DNA of 46,259 bases. It comes from Streptomyces sp. GC420. Lineage in GTDB: Bacteria > Actinomycetota > Actinomycetes > Streptomycetales > Streptomycetaceae. The position numbers and the translations under genes are program-made. This document shows positions 31,740-40,017 of this stretch, one piece after another. The notes under the pieces were generated by a model. The model was not told the origin of the DNA. It saw nothing but the letters and a program-made list of their open reading frames with translations, and did not search any database. Every line of letters starts with the position of its first letter. Within the stretch, counting starts at the first letter, position 1. The stretch spans positions 1 to 46,259 of the forward strand of contig NZ_JAAAXQ010000009.1 in assembly GCF_009916105.1 (NCBI RefSeq). Reading direction: 5' to 3'.

Positions 31740-32465
31740 TCAGTCGCGGTCCCTGCGCTCCTTGGCCTCGTCCTCGGCCTGCTTGGCCTGGACCTCAGGG
31801 TCCAGTTCCGACTGGCCGCTGCCGTCCACGGAGGTCAGCGGGGAGCGGTCGGCCACCTCCGTCGCGGCCGGCGGCTCCACCAGCCAGTCGGGGTTGGCCT
31901 GCTTGTCCCACCATTTCCATACGGCGATGGCGCCGCCGGCCAGCACTCCAAGGACCGCGAGGCCCTTGAGGGCCCGGCCTGCCCTCGCCCTGCGCCTGCG
32001 CCGCCGCACCAGCCTGTCGATCTCGGCCACCGTCACCTGGCCGCGCAGTGCCGCGAGAGCGGCCGCGCTCCTGGCGACGGCCTCCTCGGCCACCGGTGCC
32101 GCCGCGGCGCGCGCGCCCTCGACGGCGTGTTCCACCCGGGGCACGGTATAGACGGCGGCCTGCCTGGCCGCCTTCCTGGTGCGCTTGGCGGCGCGGTGCG
32201 CGGCCTCGTCTACCTTCGGCGGCACATGCGCGCGCGCCTGGTCGAGCCGGGGCGCGAGGTGGGCCGCGTACTGGACACGAGCGGTGCAGCGGGCCTGGTG
32301 TGCGGCCTGCGACACCTTCGGCGCGAGCCGGACGCGCGCCTCCTGCGTGAGGTGCGCCGCCTGCTCCTTGGCCGTGCCGGCGTAGGGCGCCACCACTTCC
32401 GCGGCGTGCAGCACGCTGTCCTTCGCCGTACCGGTCGCGGCGCGCACGCTGTCGATGCGGGTCAC
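31740..32465 (-). CDS. DUF5324 membrane protein (cwsA position)
   Basis: 241 residues, GTG start behind AGGAGGAGG. A long helical, alanine- and charge-rich N-terminal half (about 1-150) may be amphipathic or coiled; a very basic RRRRRRAR patch precedes one membrane helix (about 172-188, ALKGLAVLGVLAGGAIAVW), and a short acidic tail follows. It matches the DUF5324 family of Streptomyces. In mycobacteria the gene between tRNA-Ala and ppiA is cwsA (Rv0008c), a single-helix protein that works with Wag31/DivIVA and CrgA; a similar role here is only positional inference. Confidence 0.85.
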   Translation of the reverse strand: MTRIDSVRAATGTAKDSVLHAAEVVAPYAGTAKEQAAHLTQEARVRLAPKVSQAAHQARCTARVQYAAHLAPRLDQARAHVPPKVDEAAHRAAKRTRKAARQAAVYTVPRVEHAVEGARAAAAPVAEEAVARSAAALAALRGQVTVAEIDRLVRRRRRRARAGRALKGLAVLGVLAGGAIAVWKWWDKQANPDWLVEPPAATEVADRSPLTSVDGSGQSELDPEVQAKQAEDEAKERRDRD

Positions 32466-32743
32466 GGGATCCTCCTCCTCGGTGGCGTTCGGTTGTCCGC
32501 CTTTCCACCCGTTTCGAAATCATGCCCGCCGGGACGCGGTACGGCATGCGCGAGCAGGCATCCGGGTCATGAACGGGCATGACCGGGCAGGAGCGGCAAT
32601 GCGGTTCAAGAGGTTCAATCGGGCCCTGGCTCGACAATGCCACGGATTGCCGCGGTGTGGGCCGTACTCGACCGGCTTTCTGCCTGGGACCGCCGTACGT
32701 GCGAGGATCAGGGAGAGGCACAAAGGACTATGGAAGGTAGATC

Positions 32744-33274
32744 GTGGCCGAGCAGCTTTACGCCACCCTGAAGACCAACCACGGCGACATCGTGATCCGG
32801 CTCCTGCCGAACCACGCGCCCAAGACGGTCAAGAACTTCGTGGAGCTCGCCCAGGGCGAGCGCGAGTGGACCCACCCCCAGACCGGCAAGAAGTCCACGG
32901 ACAGGCTGTACGACGGCACGGTCTTCCACCGGGTCATCAGCGGCTTCATGATCCAGGGCGGTGACCCGCTGGGCAACGGCACGGGCGGTCCTGGTTACCA
33001 GTTCGCGGACGAGTTCCACCCGGAGCTGTCCTTCAACAAGCCGTACCTCCTTGCCATGGCCAACGCCGGCCCGGGCACCAACGGCTCGCAGTTCTTCATC
33101 ACGGTCTCGCCCACCACGTGGCTGACCCGCAAGCACACCATCTTCGGCGAGGTCGTCGACCCGGCCAGCCAGAAGGTAGTCGACGCCATCGCCGAGGTCC
33201 CCACCCGTCCGGGTGACCGGCCGGTCAACGACGTGGTCATCGAGACGGTCGTCATCGAGAAGCGCGAAGGCTGA
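32744..33274 (+). CDS. ppiA: Cyclophilin-type peptidyl-prolyl isomerase
   Basis: 176 residues, GTG start after GGAAGG. Cyclophilin motifs: [15 protein letters not shown] with the catalytic Arg, [17 protein letters not shown], and [13 protein letters not shown] with the Trp that confers cyclosporin binding. There is no signal peptide, so it acts in the cytoplasm as a folding catalyst. It corresponds to Rv0009. A perfect hairpin terminator follows 37 bp after its stop. Confidence 0.95.
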   Translation: MAEQLYATLKTNHGDIVIRLLPNHAPKTVKNFVELAQGEREWTHPQTGKKSTDRLYDGTVFHRVISGFMIQGGDPLGNGTGGPGYQFADEFHPELSFNKPYLLAMANAGPGTNGSQFFITVSPTTWLTRKHTIFGEVVDPASQKVVDAIAEVPTRPGDRPVNDVVIETVVIEKREG

Positions 33275-33311
33275 CGCTTCCCGGTTGATCCCCGCCCCAC
33301 GCGGGAACAAT

Positions 33312-33344
33312 CCGCCCCGTTCGTCCGTATGACGAACGGGGCGG
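33312..33344. terminator. Terminator after ppiA
   Basis: Perfect 14-bp stem CCGCCCCGTTCGTC (33312-33325) with GACGAACGGGGCGG (33331-33344). Confidence 0.9.
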
Positions 33345-33363
33345 ACGACTTGGAGGACAGCAG

Positions 33364-34275
33364 ATGGACCAGGCGCCCGGAAGCCCGGACACCCCTGCCG
33401 AGGCAGGGGGACTGCCCGGCTGCTACCGACACCCGGACCGTGAGACGGGCATCCGCTGCACCCGCTGCGAGCGGCCCGTCTGCCCCGACTGCATGATCAG
33501 TGCGTCCGTCGGGTTCCAGTGCCCCGAGTGCGTCAGGAGCGGCTCCGGCACCGGACACGCCCCGTCCGCCAGCACGCCGCGCACCATCGCGGGCGGCACC
33601 GTGCCCACCGGCGATCCCCAGCTGGTCACGAAGATCCTGATCGGGATCAACCTCTCCGTCTTCCTGGCCGTACTGGCCACCGGCGGCCGTCTCGCGGATG
33701 CCCTGCACCTGATCGGGCTGGCCCTCGACCCGGGGACCGGCGAGCTCGTGGGCGTCGCGGACGGCGAATGGTACAGGCTGCTGACGTCGATGTTCCTGCA
33801 CCAGGCGGTCTGGCACATCGGTTTCAACATGCTCGGCCTGTGGTGGCTCGGCGGTTCGCTGGAAGCCGCGCTGGGCCGCACCCGCTTTCTCGCTCTCTAT
33901 CTGCTCTCGGGCTTCGCGGGCAGCGCGCTGACCTATCTCCTCGAGGCGGGCAACCAGCCCTCGCTCGGCGCGTCGGGAGCGATCTTCGGGCTGCTCGGCG
34001 CCACCGCCGTGCTGATGCGCCGGCTCCAGCAGGACATGCGGCCGGTCATCGTTCTGCTCGCACTGAACCTGCTCTTCACCTTCGGCGGGGGCGCCTGGGG
34101 CAGCATCGCCTGGCAGGCACACGTCGGCGGTCTCGTCGCCGGAGCCGTGGTCGCGTACGGCATGGTCCACGCCCCGCGTTCACGGCGGGCGCTGGTGCAG
34201 GGCGGGGTCTGCGCCGCGGTCCTGCTGGCAAGCGTCGCCATGGTGCTCGTCCGCACGGCGCAACTGACCGGCTGA
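33364..34275 (+). CDS. Rhomboid-family intramembrane protease with N-terminal zinc finger
   Basis: 303 residues, ATG with GGAGGA upstream. The N-terminus has a B-box-like zinc-binding domain: Cys20, His23, Cys32, Cys35, Cys40, Cys43, Cys53, Cys56. Six or seven membrane helices follow from about residue 90. The rhomboid core is clear: HIGFNMLGLWWLGG, GASGAIFG with the catalytic Ser204, and His253 in QAHVGG, which complete the Ser-His dyad. Substrates are unknown. The start lies 20 bp after a terminator, so a promoter must overlap that area or readthrough occurs. Confidence 0.94.
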   Translation: MDQAPGSPDTPAEAGGLPGCYRHPDRETGIRCTRCERPVCPDCMISASVGFQCPECVRSGSGTGHAPSASTPRTIAGGTVPTGDPQLVTKILIGINLSVFLAVLATGGRLADALHLIGLALDPGTGELVGVADGEWYRLLTSMFLHQAVWHIGFNMLGLWWLGGSLEAALGRTRFLALYLLSGFAGSALTYLLEAGNQPSLGASGAIFGLLGATAVLMRRLQQDMRPVIVLLALNLLFTFGGGAWGSIAWQAHVGGLVAGAVVAYGMVHAPRSRRALVQGGVCAAVLLASVAMVLVRTAQLTG

Positions 34276-34312
34276 CCTCCCGGAAGACCGGCTGACCTCC
34301 CGGAGGACCGGC
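34266..34312. repeat. 20-bp tandem repeat at the end of the rhomboid gene
   Basis: The unit ACCGGCTGACCTCCCGGAAG begins at 34267 and again at 34287, with a decayed third copy from 34307. The first unit contains the stop codon. Confidence 0.7.
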
Positions 34313-34398
34313 CGACCGTACGCCGACGCGGCTCCGGTGAATCCGGGTCGCGGCGGCCGGCTGTGCCGATCGGCTCTTGCCACCTCTGTGGCGTACAT

Positions 34399-34435
34399 GG
34401 CGAAGGCCCCTTCCGGAAAGGAAGGAGCCTTCGCC
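34399..34435. terminator. Bidirectional terminator
   Basis: Stem GGCGAAGGC/CCTTCC (34399-34414) with GGAAGG/GCCTTCGCC (34420-34435), broken by one mismatch. It lies between the convergent rhomboid and secreted-protein genes. Confidence 0.8.
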
Positions 34436-34446
34436 GTCAGCGGGTT

Positions 34447-34893
34447 TCAGCCGCAGTGGAAGTAGCCGCTCGGCGGAACGTGGTCCTGGATGATGTTGTT
34501 GCCGCTCAGGTTCCACACGTCGGTCTCGACCGCGATGCAGCGGTTCTTTCCGTAGAACTTGAAGCTCGCGTAGTAGAGGTAGTTGCCGTCGTCCCCCGGG
34601 CTGACGTAGCCGTCCTTGTCCGTCCAGGCATCCACGGCGATGCGGGACCTGACACCGTAGTACGAACCCCGCTTGACGGCCGCGACGCAGTTGTAGGTGC
34701 CGTCCCAGAACAGGTAGGTCGTGGCGTAGGTCGTGCCGTTGTAGGTGTTGTTCCAACTGTCGATCTGAGAGCCGTTGCAGCCATACGTGGCGGCACTGGC
34801 GGCGGGTGCCGTGGCGAGTGAGTAACCGGCGATTCCCGACAGCATGAGGGCCATCGAGGCGGTGCAGCGGGCGATCCTGCTCCTGAACTTCAC
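34447..34893 (-). CDS. Small secreted protein, SapA-like
   Basis: 148 residues from the GTG at 34893, which has AAGGAG upstream and starts a clear signal peptide (MKFRSRIARC, hydrophobic MALMLSGIAGYSL, cleavage after APAASA). The mature protein of about 114 residues is rich in Tyr, Asn and Gly and has four cysteines (YGCNG, YNCVAAV, NRCIAV, FHCG), probably two disulfides. The pattern of the second half, GNYLYYA then a Cys and a closing GYFHCG, resembles my memory of the Streptomyces spore-associated protein SapA, so I place it tentatively in that family. It interrupts a gene order otherwise shared with other actinobacteria and is probably accessory. Confidence 0.75.
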   Translation of the reverse strand: MKFRSRIARCTASMALMLSGIAGYSLATAPAASAATYGCNGSQIDSWNNTYNGTTYATTYLFWDGTYNCVAAVKRGSYYGVRSRIAVDAWTDKDGYVSPGDDGNYLYYASFKFYGKNRCIAVETDVWNLSGNNIIQDHVPPSGYFHCG

Positions 34894-35335
34894 GTTGGTC
34901 TCCTTGGGGTGCTGATCGGTCGAGCGGCGGGCGGTTCGATCAGTTGCGGCCCATGGTGTTGCCGTGCCACTCGAGTCGGCGGGAGGCCCTTGTCCTCGCG
35001 CCGGCTGCCGCCGGCTTTCCGGACGCAAATGAGGGGCCTCGCGAAGGAAGGAAGATCATCGAGAGTGATCTCATCATCGAACCCTCCCTTCGGTGGCAAT
35101 GATGAGATGTACATGTCTATTAATGGGCACGGAATGTCTGATTCCGGGCGCTTGGAGCCCCCCGACTGCGCGTCGTCGCGACCTGGTGCTGATCGCGGCC
35201 ACCGGGGGCGCCGGCCCGCACGTACGACGGGAGCGACCCGCCGTCCACCGGGCGAGCCGCCGACGCCCCGACCGTGGAGTTGGCGCCCGTGAAGAACAGC
35301 AACACCGGGCGGCCGGTCGGGGCGTACATGGAAAA
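34894..35335. promoter_or_regulatory. Upstream region of the SapA-like gene with AT-rich inverted repeat
   Basis: About 440 bp with no supported gene. Positions 35055-35150 are markedly AT-richer than the surroundings. ATCTCATCAT (35068-35077) and ATGATGAGAT (35099-35108) form a perfect 10-bp inverted repeat around a 21-bp centre, followed by the palindrome ATGTACAT (35106-35113). This may be the promoter/operator of the minus-strand secreted gene or a remnant of an insertion. The rest (35150-35335) shows nothing I recognise. Confidence 0.4.
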
Positions 35336-35371
35336 GGCCTGTCGCCCGCCCCGTGAGGCGCGCGACAGGCC
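35336..35371. terminator. Terminator after the LCP gene
   Basis: 10-bp stem GGCCTGTCGC (35336-35345) with GCGACAGGCC (35362-35371), 24 bp past the LCP stop on the minus strand. Confidence 0.8.
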
Positions 35372-35394
35372 GTGAGGTCAGTCGCCCAAGTGAC

Positions 35395-37131
35395 TCAGCC
35401 GGCGCACTTGACCTTGTCCGCTGTGGACTTCTCCACATTCGGGGTGGCTGCCGAAGAGGCGTTCAGCTTCACCCCGGCGCCCTTGAAGTCCTCGCCCAGC
35501 GTGAGTGTCATCGTCGGCAGTCCCTGCGCGTTGGTGACACTCTTGCCCGGCTTCATCGCCGATCCGCTCAGACCCATGATGGCGGCCAGCCTCCGAGCCT
35601 GGTCCGCCTGCTCGGGCGCGTACTCGAGTGTCGTCCTGGCCAGCGTGGCGTCCGAGTTGCCCGCGTTCTCGGACTTGGTCACGCCCGCCTCGAGCTGGAG
35701 CCAGTTGAGCTGTGCCTGGGCGCTGCCGCCCGGGGCGCCGCCGTTGAGGATCCGCACGCGTACCTCCGAGGCGTCGGCCTTCTCGCCCTTGAGGCGGGCG
35801 GCGACCGCCGCCTTCTCCTTCGCCTCCTTCTGCTTCACCTCGGTGAAGGAGATGTCGTTCTTGATCATCTGGAAGACCTGGGGCGCGCGCGACTCGTCGA
35901 CGACGACTGTCGCCTTGACCGTCTCGGCCGGGTTGTCCTGTACAGGCACCGTGGTGAAGGTGATGTTCTTCGTCGGCACCTTCTTCAGCTCCAGCGCCAC
36001 GTCCTTCAGCGTGCTGACCTTCCCGATGCCGGTGTCCACGGTCAGCGCCTCGGTGGCGGCCTCGGCCAGCGCCAGCAGCTTGCTGGGGTTGGTGAGGGTG
36101 TCGCTGGACGCCATCTTGCGTATCAGCGAACCCAGGAACTGCTGCTGCACCTTGATGCGGTCGAGGTCGCCCTGGTTGCCGAAGCTGTGCCGGGTACGGA
36201 CGAAGGCGAGGGCCTGCTCGCCCTCGACCACGGACTCGCCCTCGGGCAGCTTGAGCTTCGACTGCTTGTCGTCGATGGCCCTGGTCACACAGACCTTGAC
36301 CCCGTCCACTGCCGTGGTCAGGGTCTTCACCGCGTTGAAGTCGGCCATCATGAAGTGGTCCACCGGGATACCGGTGACGGACTCGACCGTGCGCATGGTG
36401 CAGCCGGGGTCCCGGCCGTCCTGGCCCAGACTCGTGTTGAAGCGCTGGTCCTGTGTCCCCGGGACGACCTTCGTGGAGCCGTCCTCCTGCTTGGTCTCGC
36501 AGTCCGGGATGTCGACGACCAGGTCGCGCGGAATGCTCATCGCGGTCGCGTTCGAACGGTCCTTGGCGACGTGCAGCAGGATGTTGGTGTCGGCGTGTCC
36601 AACGCTGCCCGCGTCGCCGTAGCCCTCGTTGCCCTCGCCGGTGCGCTTGTCCGTGCCGATGATGAGGATGTTGAAGGCCTCGTCCTTGCTGAAGCTGCTC
36701 GCGCCCGCGCTGCCGACGTCCGTCGTGTTCACGTTGCCCTCGAGGTGCTTGAGGTACAGGTACGCGGCGGCCGAGACCCCGACGAGCACGAAGGCCATGC
36801 TGCCGCCGGTCCACAGGACTATCTTCTTCGCCCGCGACTTCCCGGGCTTGGTGCGCGACCGGCGCCGGCCCGGGGGAGGTTCCTCCGAGGCGCCACGACG
36901 TCTGCGCGGCCCCGGCACATCGGTGGCGGGAACCTCGCGTTCCCGGCCCGGCGCGGGGCGCGTACGCGCTGCGGCCGTTCCGGCACGGGTGCCTGCTCTG
37001 CGGGGCCCCGGGACCGCCGACTGCGGAGCGGAATCCGGCAGTCGCAGTTCGTAGTCACCGGTGCTGGGGTTGAGTACCCACTGGTCTGCGGGATCGATGT
37101 CGTCCGCCCGCCCACGGCCTTGCGCGTCCAC
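35395..37131 (-). CDS. LytR-CpsA-Psr (LCP) family cell-wall ligase
   Basis: 578 residues, GTG start with GGAGGA upstream. LCP proteins transfer teichoic acids, polysaccharides or similar polymers onto peptidoglycan. A cytoplasmic N-terminus (PADQWVLNPSTGDYELRLPD, then a basic Arg/Pro stretch) precedes one membrane helix (about 106-126, VLWTGGSMAFVLVGVSAAAYL). The LCP domain is at about 150-345 with FNILIIGTDKR, the phosphate-binding arginines in SIPRDLVVDIP and ALAFVRTRHSFGNQGDLDR. A LytR C-terminal domain follows at about 460-550 (RVRILNGGAPGG). The protein acts outside the membrane. Confidence 0.93.
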   Translation of the reverse strand: MDAQGRGRADDIDPADQWVLNPSTGDYELRLPDSAPQSAVPGPRRAGTRAGTAAARTRPAPGREREVPATDVPGPRRRRGASEEPPPGRRRSRTKPGKSRAKKIVLWTGGSMAFVLVGVSAAAYLYLKHLEGNVNTTDVGSAGASSFSKDEAFNILIIGTDKRTGEGNEGYGDAGSVGHADTNILLHVAKDRSNATAMSIPRDLVVDIPDCETKQEDGSTKVVPGTQDQRFNTSLGQDGRDPGCTMRTVESVTGIPVDHFMMADFNAVKTLTTAVDGVKVCVTRAIDDKQSKLKLPEGESVVEGEQALAFVRTRHSFGNQGDLDRIKVQQQFLGSLIRKMASSDTLTNPSKLLALAEAATEALTVDTGIGKVSTLKDVALELKKVPTKNITFTTVPVQDNPAETVKATVVVDESRAPQVFQMIKNDISFTEVKQKEAKEKAAVAARLKGEKADASEVRVRILNGGAPGGSAQAQLNWLQLEAGVTKSENAGNSDATLARTTLEYAPEQADQARRLAAIMGLSGSAMKPGKSVTNAQGLPTMTLTLGEDFKGAGVKLNASSAATPNVEKSTADKVKCAG

Positions 37132-37363
37132 GGTTGCCTAGTCCTCCGTCGGGGCCACGCGGCGCCCTTCCCCCTCAAAGGCGCTCGGTCACTCGGTCCA
37201 ACAGTGCGCGACCTCGGGAACGGACCTCCTGGCCGGGTGCACCGGATCGCTCACACTATCCGCCCAGTTCAGCGTCAAGCGACGCCAGTGACAAATTCCA
37301 CGCCTTACAACTGGGCAATCGGCGCATTTCCTGGAGCAGATGTTGCCCTGCCCGGGGTCTGCC

Positions 37364-37687
37364 TTACCCCGGGGCCATCGCCCGCCTTCGGCCCGGGTTC
37401 ATCGCCGTGCGACTGCTCTTCGCCGTCGCGTAGGAACGGTAAAAGAGGTCGTGGCCTTTCTTCACCCAGTTCTTACGAGGCCTTCCCGGGATTCGGGGTC
37501 GCCCTGGGCTCTTTGTGCCGGAATTGCCCGGAAGCTCCTTCGTCGCTTCAGGGGGAGCACCGCCTGCGCGCTCGTTCGAACGATCCGGGCCGCCCGAACC
37601 GGCGTAGGCACGGTGGGCCATGCCCGGCACGGGCGGTACGCGGCTGGGGTCGTACTCGGGCCTCGGTTTCCTGTGCGAGTTGTCCAC
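37364..37687 (-). pseudogene. Possible decayed or small basic protein gene
   Basis: 107-residue frame with a GTG start (MDNSHRKPRPEYDPSRVPP) that reads like a real proline-rich, basic cytoplasmic N-terminus ending GRPRKNWVKKG. In many Streptomyces membrane proteins such a stretch comes just before a membrane helix, but here the frame runs out at LFYRSYATAKSSR without one. Its GTG overlaps a perfect DnaA box (37680-37688) and no clear ribosome site is visible. It could be the remains of a membrane protein, or chance. The stretches 37132-37363 and 37688-37736 hold no gene I can support. Confidence 0.25.
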
Positions 37688-37736
37688 AGCGCGTGCGCTT
37701 TCCTGTGCACTCAGTGGACCGCGCTTGGGAGAAGTC

Positions 37737-37784
37737 GTGCCCCTCGTTTCCGACCTGGGCTTTTTCAGGTCTGGCGAGGGGCAC
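37737..37784. terminator. Large hairpin between crgA and the DnaA-box cluster
   Basis: Outer stem GTGCCCCTCG (37737-37746) with CGAGGGGCAC (37775-37784) and inner stem GACCTG (37752-37757) with CAGGTC (37766-37771), loop containing TTTTT. It is downstream of crgA on the minus strand and is probably its terminator. Confidence 0.65.
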
Positions 37785-37837
37785 GCCGCTCACACACAGG
37801 GTGTGCGGCGGTCACACCGGCGTCAACGCCGCGCAAG

Positions 37838-37889
37838 TTATCCACAGATCGTCGTAACTTATCCACCCTGTGGATAACGCTGTGGACAA
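37838..37889. other. Cluster of DnaA boxes distant from oriC
   Basis: Four boxes within 52 bp: TTATCCACA (37838-37846), TTATCCACC (37859-37867), TGTGGATAA (37869-37877) and the perfect TGTGGACAA (37881-37889). A fifth, the perfect TTGTCCACA, lies at 37680-37688. The first two and the last two face each other. They occupy the intergenic space downstream of crgA. DnaA-box clusters outside oriC that titrate DnaA are known in S. coelicolor. Confidence 0.8.
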
Positions 37890-37936
37890 ACTCTGGGGAG
37901 AGCTTGCTCCGAAGGCGTGGACCGGCTACCGGCCCG

Positions 37937-38191
37937 CTATTTCCACTGGGTGGAGACGCCGAAGCCCGCCGCGATGAAGCCGAAGCCCACCACGATGTTC
38001 CAGTTCTTCAGAGCCTCGATGGGCAGCTTGGCGTCGGTCACATAGAACAGAACGATCCATGCCAGGCCGATGGCGAACATGGCCAGCATGACCGGTGCCA
38101 CCCAGCCGCTGCTGGTCATCTTGAGGTTCGTGGCGGTCTTCGCCGGCGGCGGCGTGAAGTCCGCCTTCTTGCGGATCCGTGACTTCGGCAC
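37937..38191 (-). CDS. crgA: Cell division protein CrgA
   Basis: 84 residues, GTG start behind AGGAGAG. The basic N-terminus [16 protein letters not shown] is characteristic, followed by two membrane helices (about 30-50, [21 protein letters not shown], and 64-80, [14 protein letters not shown]). In Streptomyces CrgA restrains FtsZ-ring formation and coordinates septation in aerial hyphae; in mycobacteria it belongs to the divisome. It diverges from the DUF881 gene, with 145 bp between them for both promoters. Confidence 0.96.
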   Translation of the reverse strand: MPKSRIRKKADFTPPPAKTATNLKMTSSGWVAPVMLAMFAIGLAWIVLFYVTDAKLPIEALKNWNIVVGFGFIAAGFGVSTQWK

Positions 38192-38336
38192 GAGGGACTC
38201 TCCTGTCGATGCGCTGCGTGACCGCGCAGTGAACTGGACTGGCGCGCCGGGACGGGGGACACGACGGGGCCGTTCTTCCTCCCCCGGGCGTCCGTTAGCG
38301 TAGTGCTTCCGTGGCGTCGTAAGGAGTAAGGGTACG

Positions 38337-39107
38337 TTGAGCAATTCCGCCGACTCCTCCTCCCGTACCGCGAAACGCCCGCCGTTCCGGGCGGTCCGGC
38401 TGCTGACCGCCTGCGTGTTCGCCCTCGCGGGCGTCCTCTTCGTCACCAGTTTCAACACCGCCAGAGGAACCAACCTCCGCACCGACGACTCCATGCTGCG
38501 GCTCTCCGACCTGATCCAGGAGCGCAGCGACAAGAACGCCGAACTCGACGAGTCCACGGCCCGGGTGCGCGAGGAGGTGGACGGGCTCGCGCAGCGCGAC
38601 GACGGCAGCACGAAGGCGGAGGACGCCCGGCTCAGGGCCCTGGAGAAGGCGGCGGGCACCAAGAAGGTGACCGGTTCCGCGGTCACCGTCACGCTGGCGG
38701 ACGCGCCGGCGAACGCCACCGCGCTGATCCCCAACGTGCCGGAACCGCAGCCCAATGACCTGGTGATCCACCAGCAGGACCTGCAGGCGGTGGTGAACGC
38801 GCTGTGGCAGGGAGGGGCCGAGGGCATCAAGGTCATGGACCAGCGCCTGATCTCGACGAGCGCGGTCCGGTGCGTCGGAAACACGCTCATCCTCCAGGGC
38901 AGGGTCTACTCGCCGCCGTACCGGATCACGGCCGTCGGGGACCAGGGCAGGCTGAAGAAGGCGCTGGAGGACTCCCCGGAGATCCAGAACTACCAGCTCT
39001 TCGTCCAGGCCTACGGTCTCGGCTGGAAAGTGGAGGAGAACGGGACGGTGACTCTTCCGGGCTACTCGGGCACAGTGGATCTCCACTACGCGGAACCTGT
39101 GGAGTAG
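38337..39107 (+). CDS. DUF881 membrane protein
   Basis: 256 residues, TTG start supported by AAGGAG and AAGGG just upstream. After a short basic N-terminus there is one membrane helix (about 18-38, [18 protein letters not shown]), then a helical region with coiled-coil character ([25 protein letters not shown]) and the DUF881 domain (LTDAPANA-type strand, [32 protein letters not shown]). Bacillus YlxW/YlxX-type relatives lie near division genes. It corresponds to Rv0012 and lies 14 bp before a sortase gene. Confidence 0.92.
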   Translation: MSNSADSSSRTAKRPPFRAVRLLTACVFALAGVLFVTSFNTARGTNLRTDDSMLRLSDLIQERSDKNAELDESTARVREEVDGLAQRDDGSTKAEDARLRALEKAAGTKKVTGSAVTVTLADAPANATALIPNVPEPQPNDLVIHQQDLQAVVNALWQGGAEGIKVMDQRLISTSAVRCVGNTLILQGRVYSPPYRITAVGDQGRLKKALEDSPEIQNYQLFVQAYGLGWKVEENGTVTLPGYSGTVDLHYAEPVE

Positions 39108-39121
39108 TTCGGGGGCGGCCG

Positions 39122-39823
39122 GTGCCGGTGCGCGTGCTCGTCAGGACCTTCAGTGAGATCTGCATCACGCTCGGCTCGGTGATCGTGCTGTTCGTGGTGT
39201 ATGTGCTGTTCTGGACCGGCGTCCGGGCGGACAGCGCCATGGACGGCGAGATGGACCGCCTCCGGCGGCAGTGGGAAAGCGCGCCGCCCGTCGACGCCGG
39301 CCGGGGGACGCGGCCCCCGGAGGAGGACCCGGGGGCCGGCCCGGAGCCGTACGAGGACGGCAAGCCCTTCGCCGTCATGTACATCCCGCGCCTGGGCGCG
39401 GACTGGGCCAAGCCGGTCCTCGAGGGAACCGCGGCGGGCACGCTGAAGAAGGGCCTCGGGCACTACGAGGGGACCGCCGTTCTCGGCGCCGCCGGCAACT
39501 TCGCGGTCGCCGGCCACCGGCGCACCTACGGCGACCCCTTCAAGGACTTCCCGCGGCTGCGGAAGGGCGACGCGGTGGTGATGACGGACGGCGCGACCTG
39601 GTTCACGTACCGGATCGACACCGCGCCCTTCAGGACAGTGCCCTCGGACGTCGGGGTCGTCGACCCCGTGCCGCGGCGGTCCGGTTACGACGGACCCGGG
39701 CGCTATCTGACACTGACGACCTGCGAGCCGGAGTGGGGCCACAGCCACCGGCTGATCGTGTGGGCTCATTTGGACGCCACCCAGCCTGTGGAAAAAGGGA
39801 AGCCGGCGGTGCTGCGCCATTAG
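39122..39823 (+). CDS. Class E-type sortase (first of three)
   Basis: 233 residues from the GTG at 39122; GTG 39128 is an alternative. An N-terminal membrane anchor (ITLGSVIVLFVVYVLFW) is followed by a linker rich in Pro and Glu and the sortase domain: catalytic His in VAGHRRTYGDPF, Cys in LTLTTCEPEW and Arg in SHRLIVWA. Sortases attach LPxTG- or, for class E, LAxTG-type proteins to the wall. The gene sits 14 bp after the DUF881 gene. Confidence 0.92.
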   Translation: MPVRVLVRTFSEICITLGSVIVLFVVYVLFWTGVRADSAMDGEMDRLRRQWESAPPVDAGRGTRPPEEDPGAGPEPYEDGKPFAVMYIPRLGADWAKPVLEGTAAGTLKKGLGHYEGTAVLGAAGNFAVAGHRRTYGDPFKDFPRLRKGDAVVMTDGATWFTYRIDTAPFRTVPSDVGVVDPVPRRSGYDGPGRYLTLTTCEPEWGHSHRLIVWAHLDATQPVEKGKPAVLRH

Positions 39824-39855
39824 TCTGGTGAGGTAAGCGGAACGAGAGGGACGGC

Positions 39856-40017
39856 ATGTACGGCTGGATCTGGCGGCATCTGCCGGGTAACGCGTTGATC
39901 AGAGCACTCATCTCGCTGGTGCTCGTTCTCGCCGTGGTCTTCGTGCTCTTCCAGTACGTCTTCCCCTGGGCGGAGCCTCTGCTGCCGTTCAACGACGTGA
40001 CGGTGGACGGCCAGTGA
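39856..40017 (+). CDS. Small membrane protein in the sortase cluster
   Basis: 53 residues, ATG after GAGAGGGA: MYGWIWRHLPGNALIRALIS, then a long hydrophobic helix (LVLVLAVVFVLFQYVFPW) and an acidic outside tail ending NDVTVDGQ. Its stop overlaps the pabA-like start by 4 bp (GTGA), which argues strongly that it is translated. No function is known; the position suggests a subunit or assembly factor of the sortase/division locus. Confidence 0.85.
   Translation: MYGWIWRHLPGNALIRALISLVLVLAVVFVLFQYVFPWAEPLLPFNDVTVDGQ

Noticed and set aside
35353..37857. 834-residue plus-strand open frame
   Set aside because: Antisense of the LCP gene, whose motifs are unmistakable.
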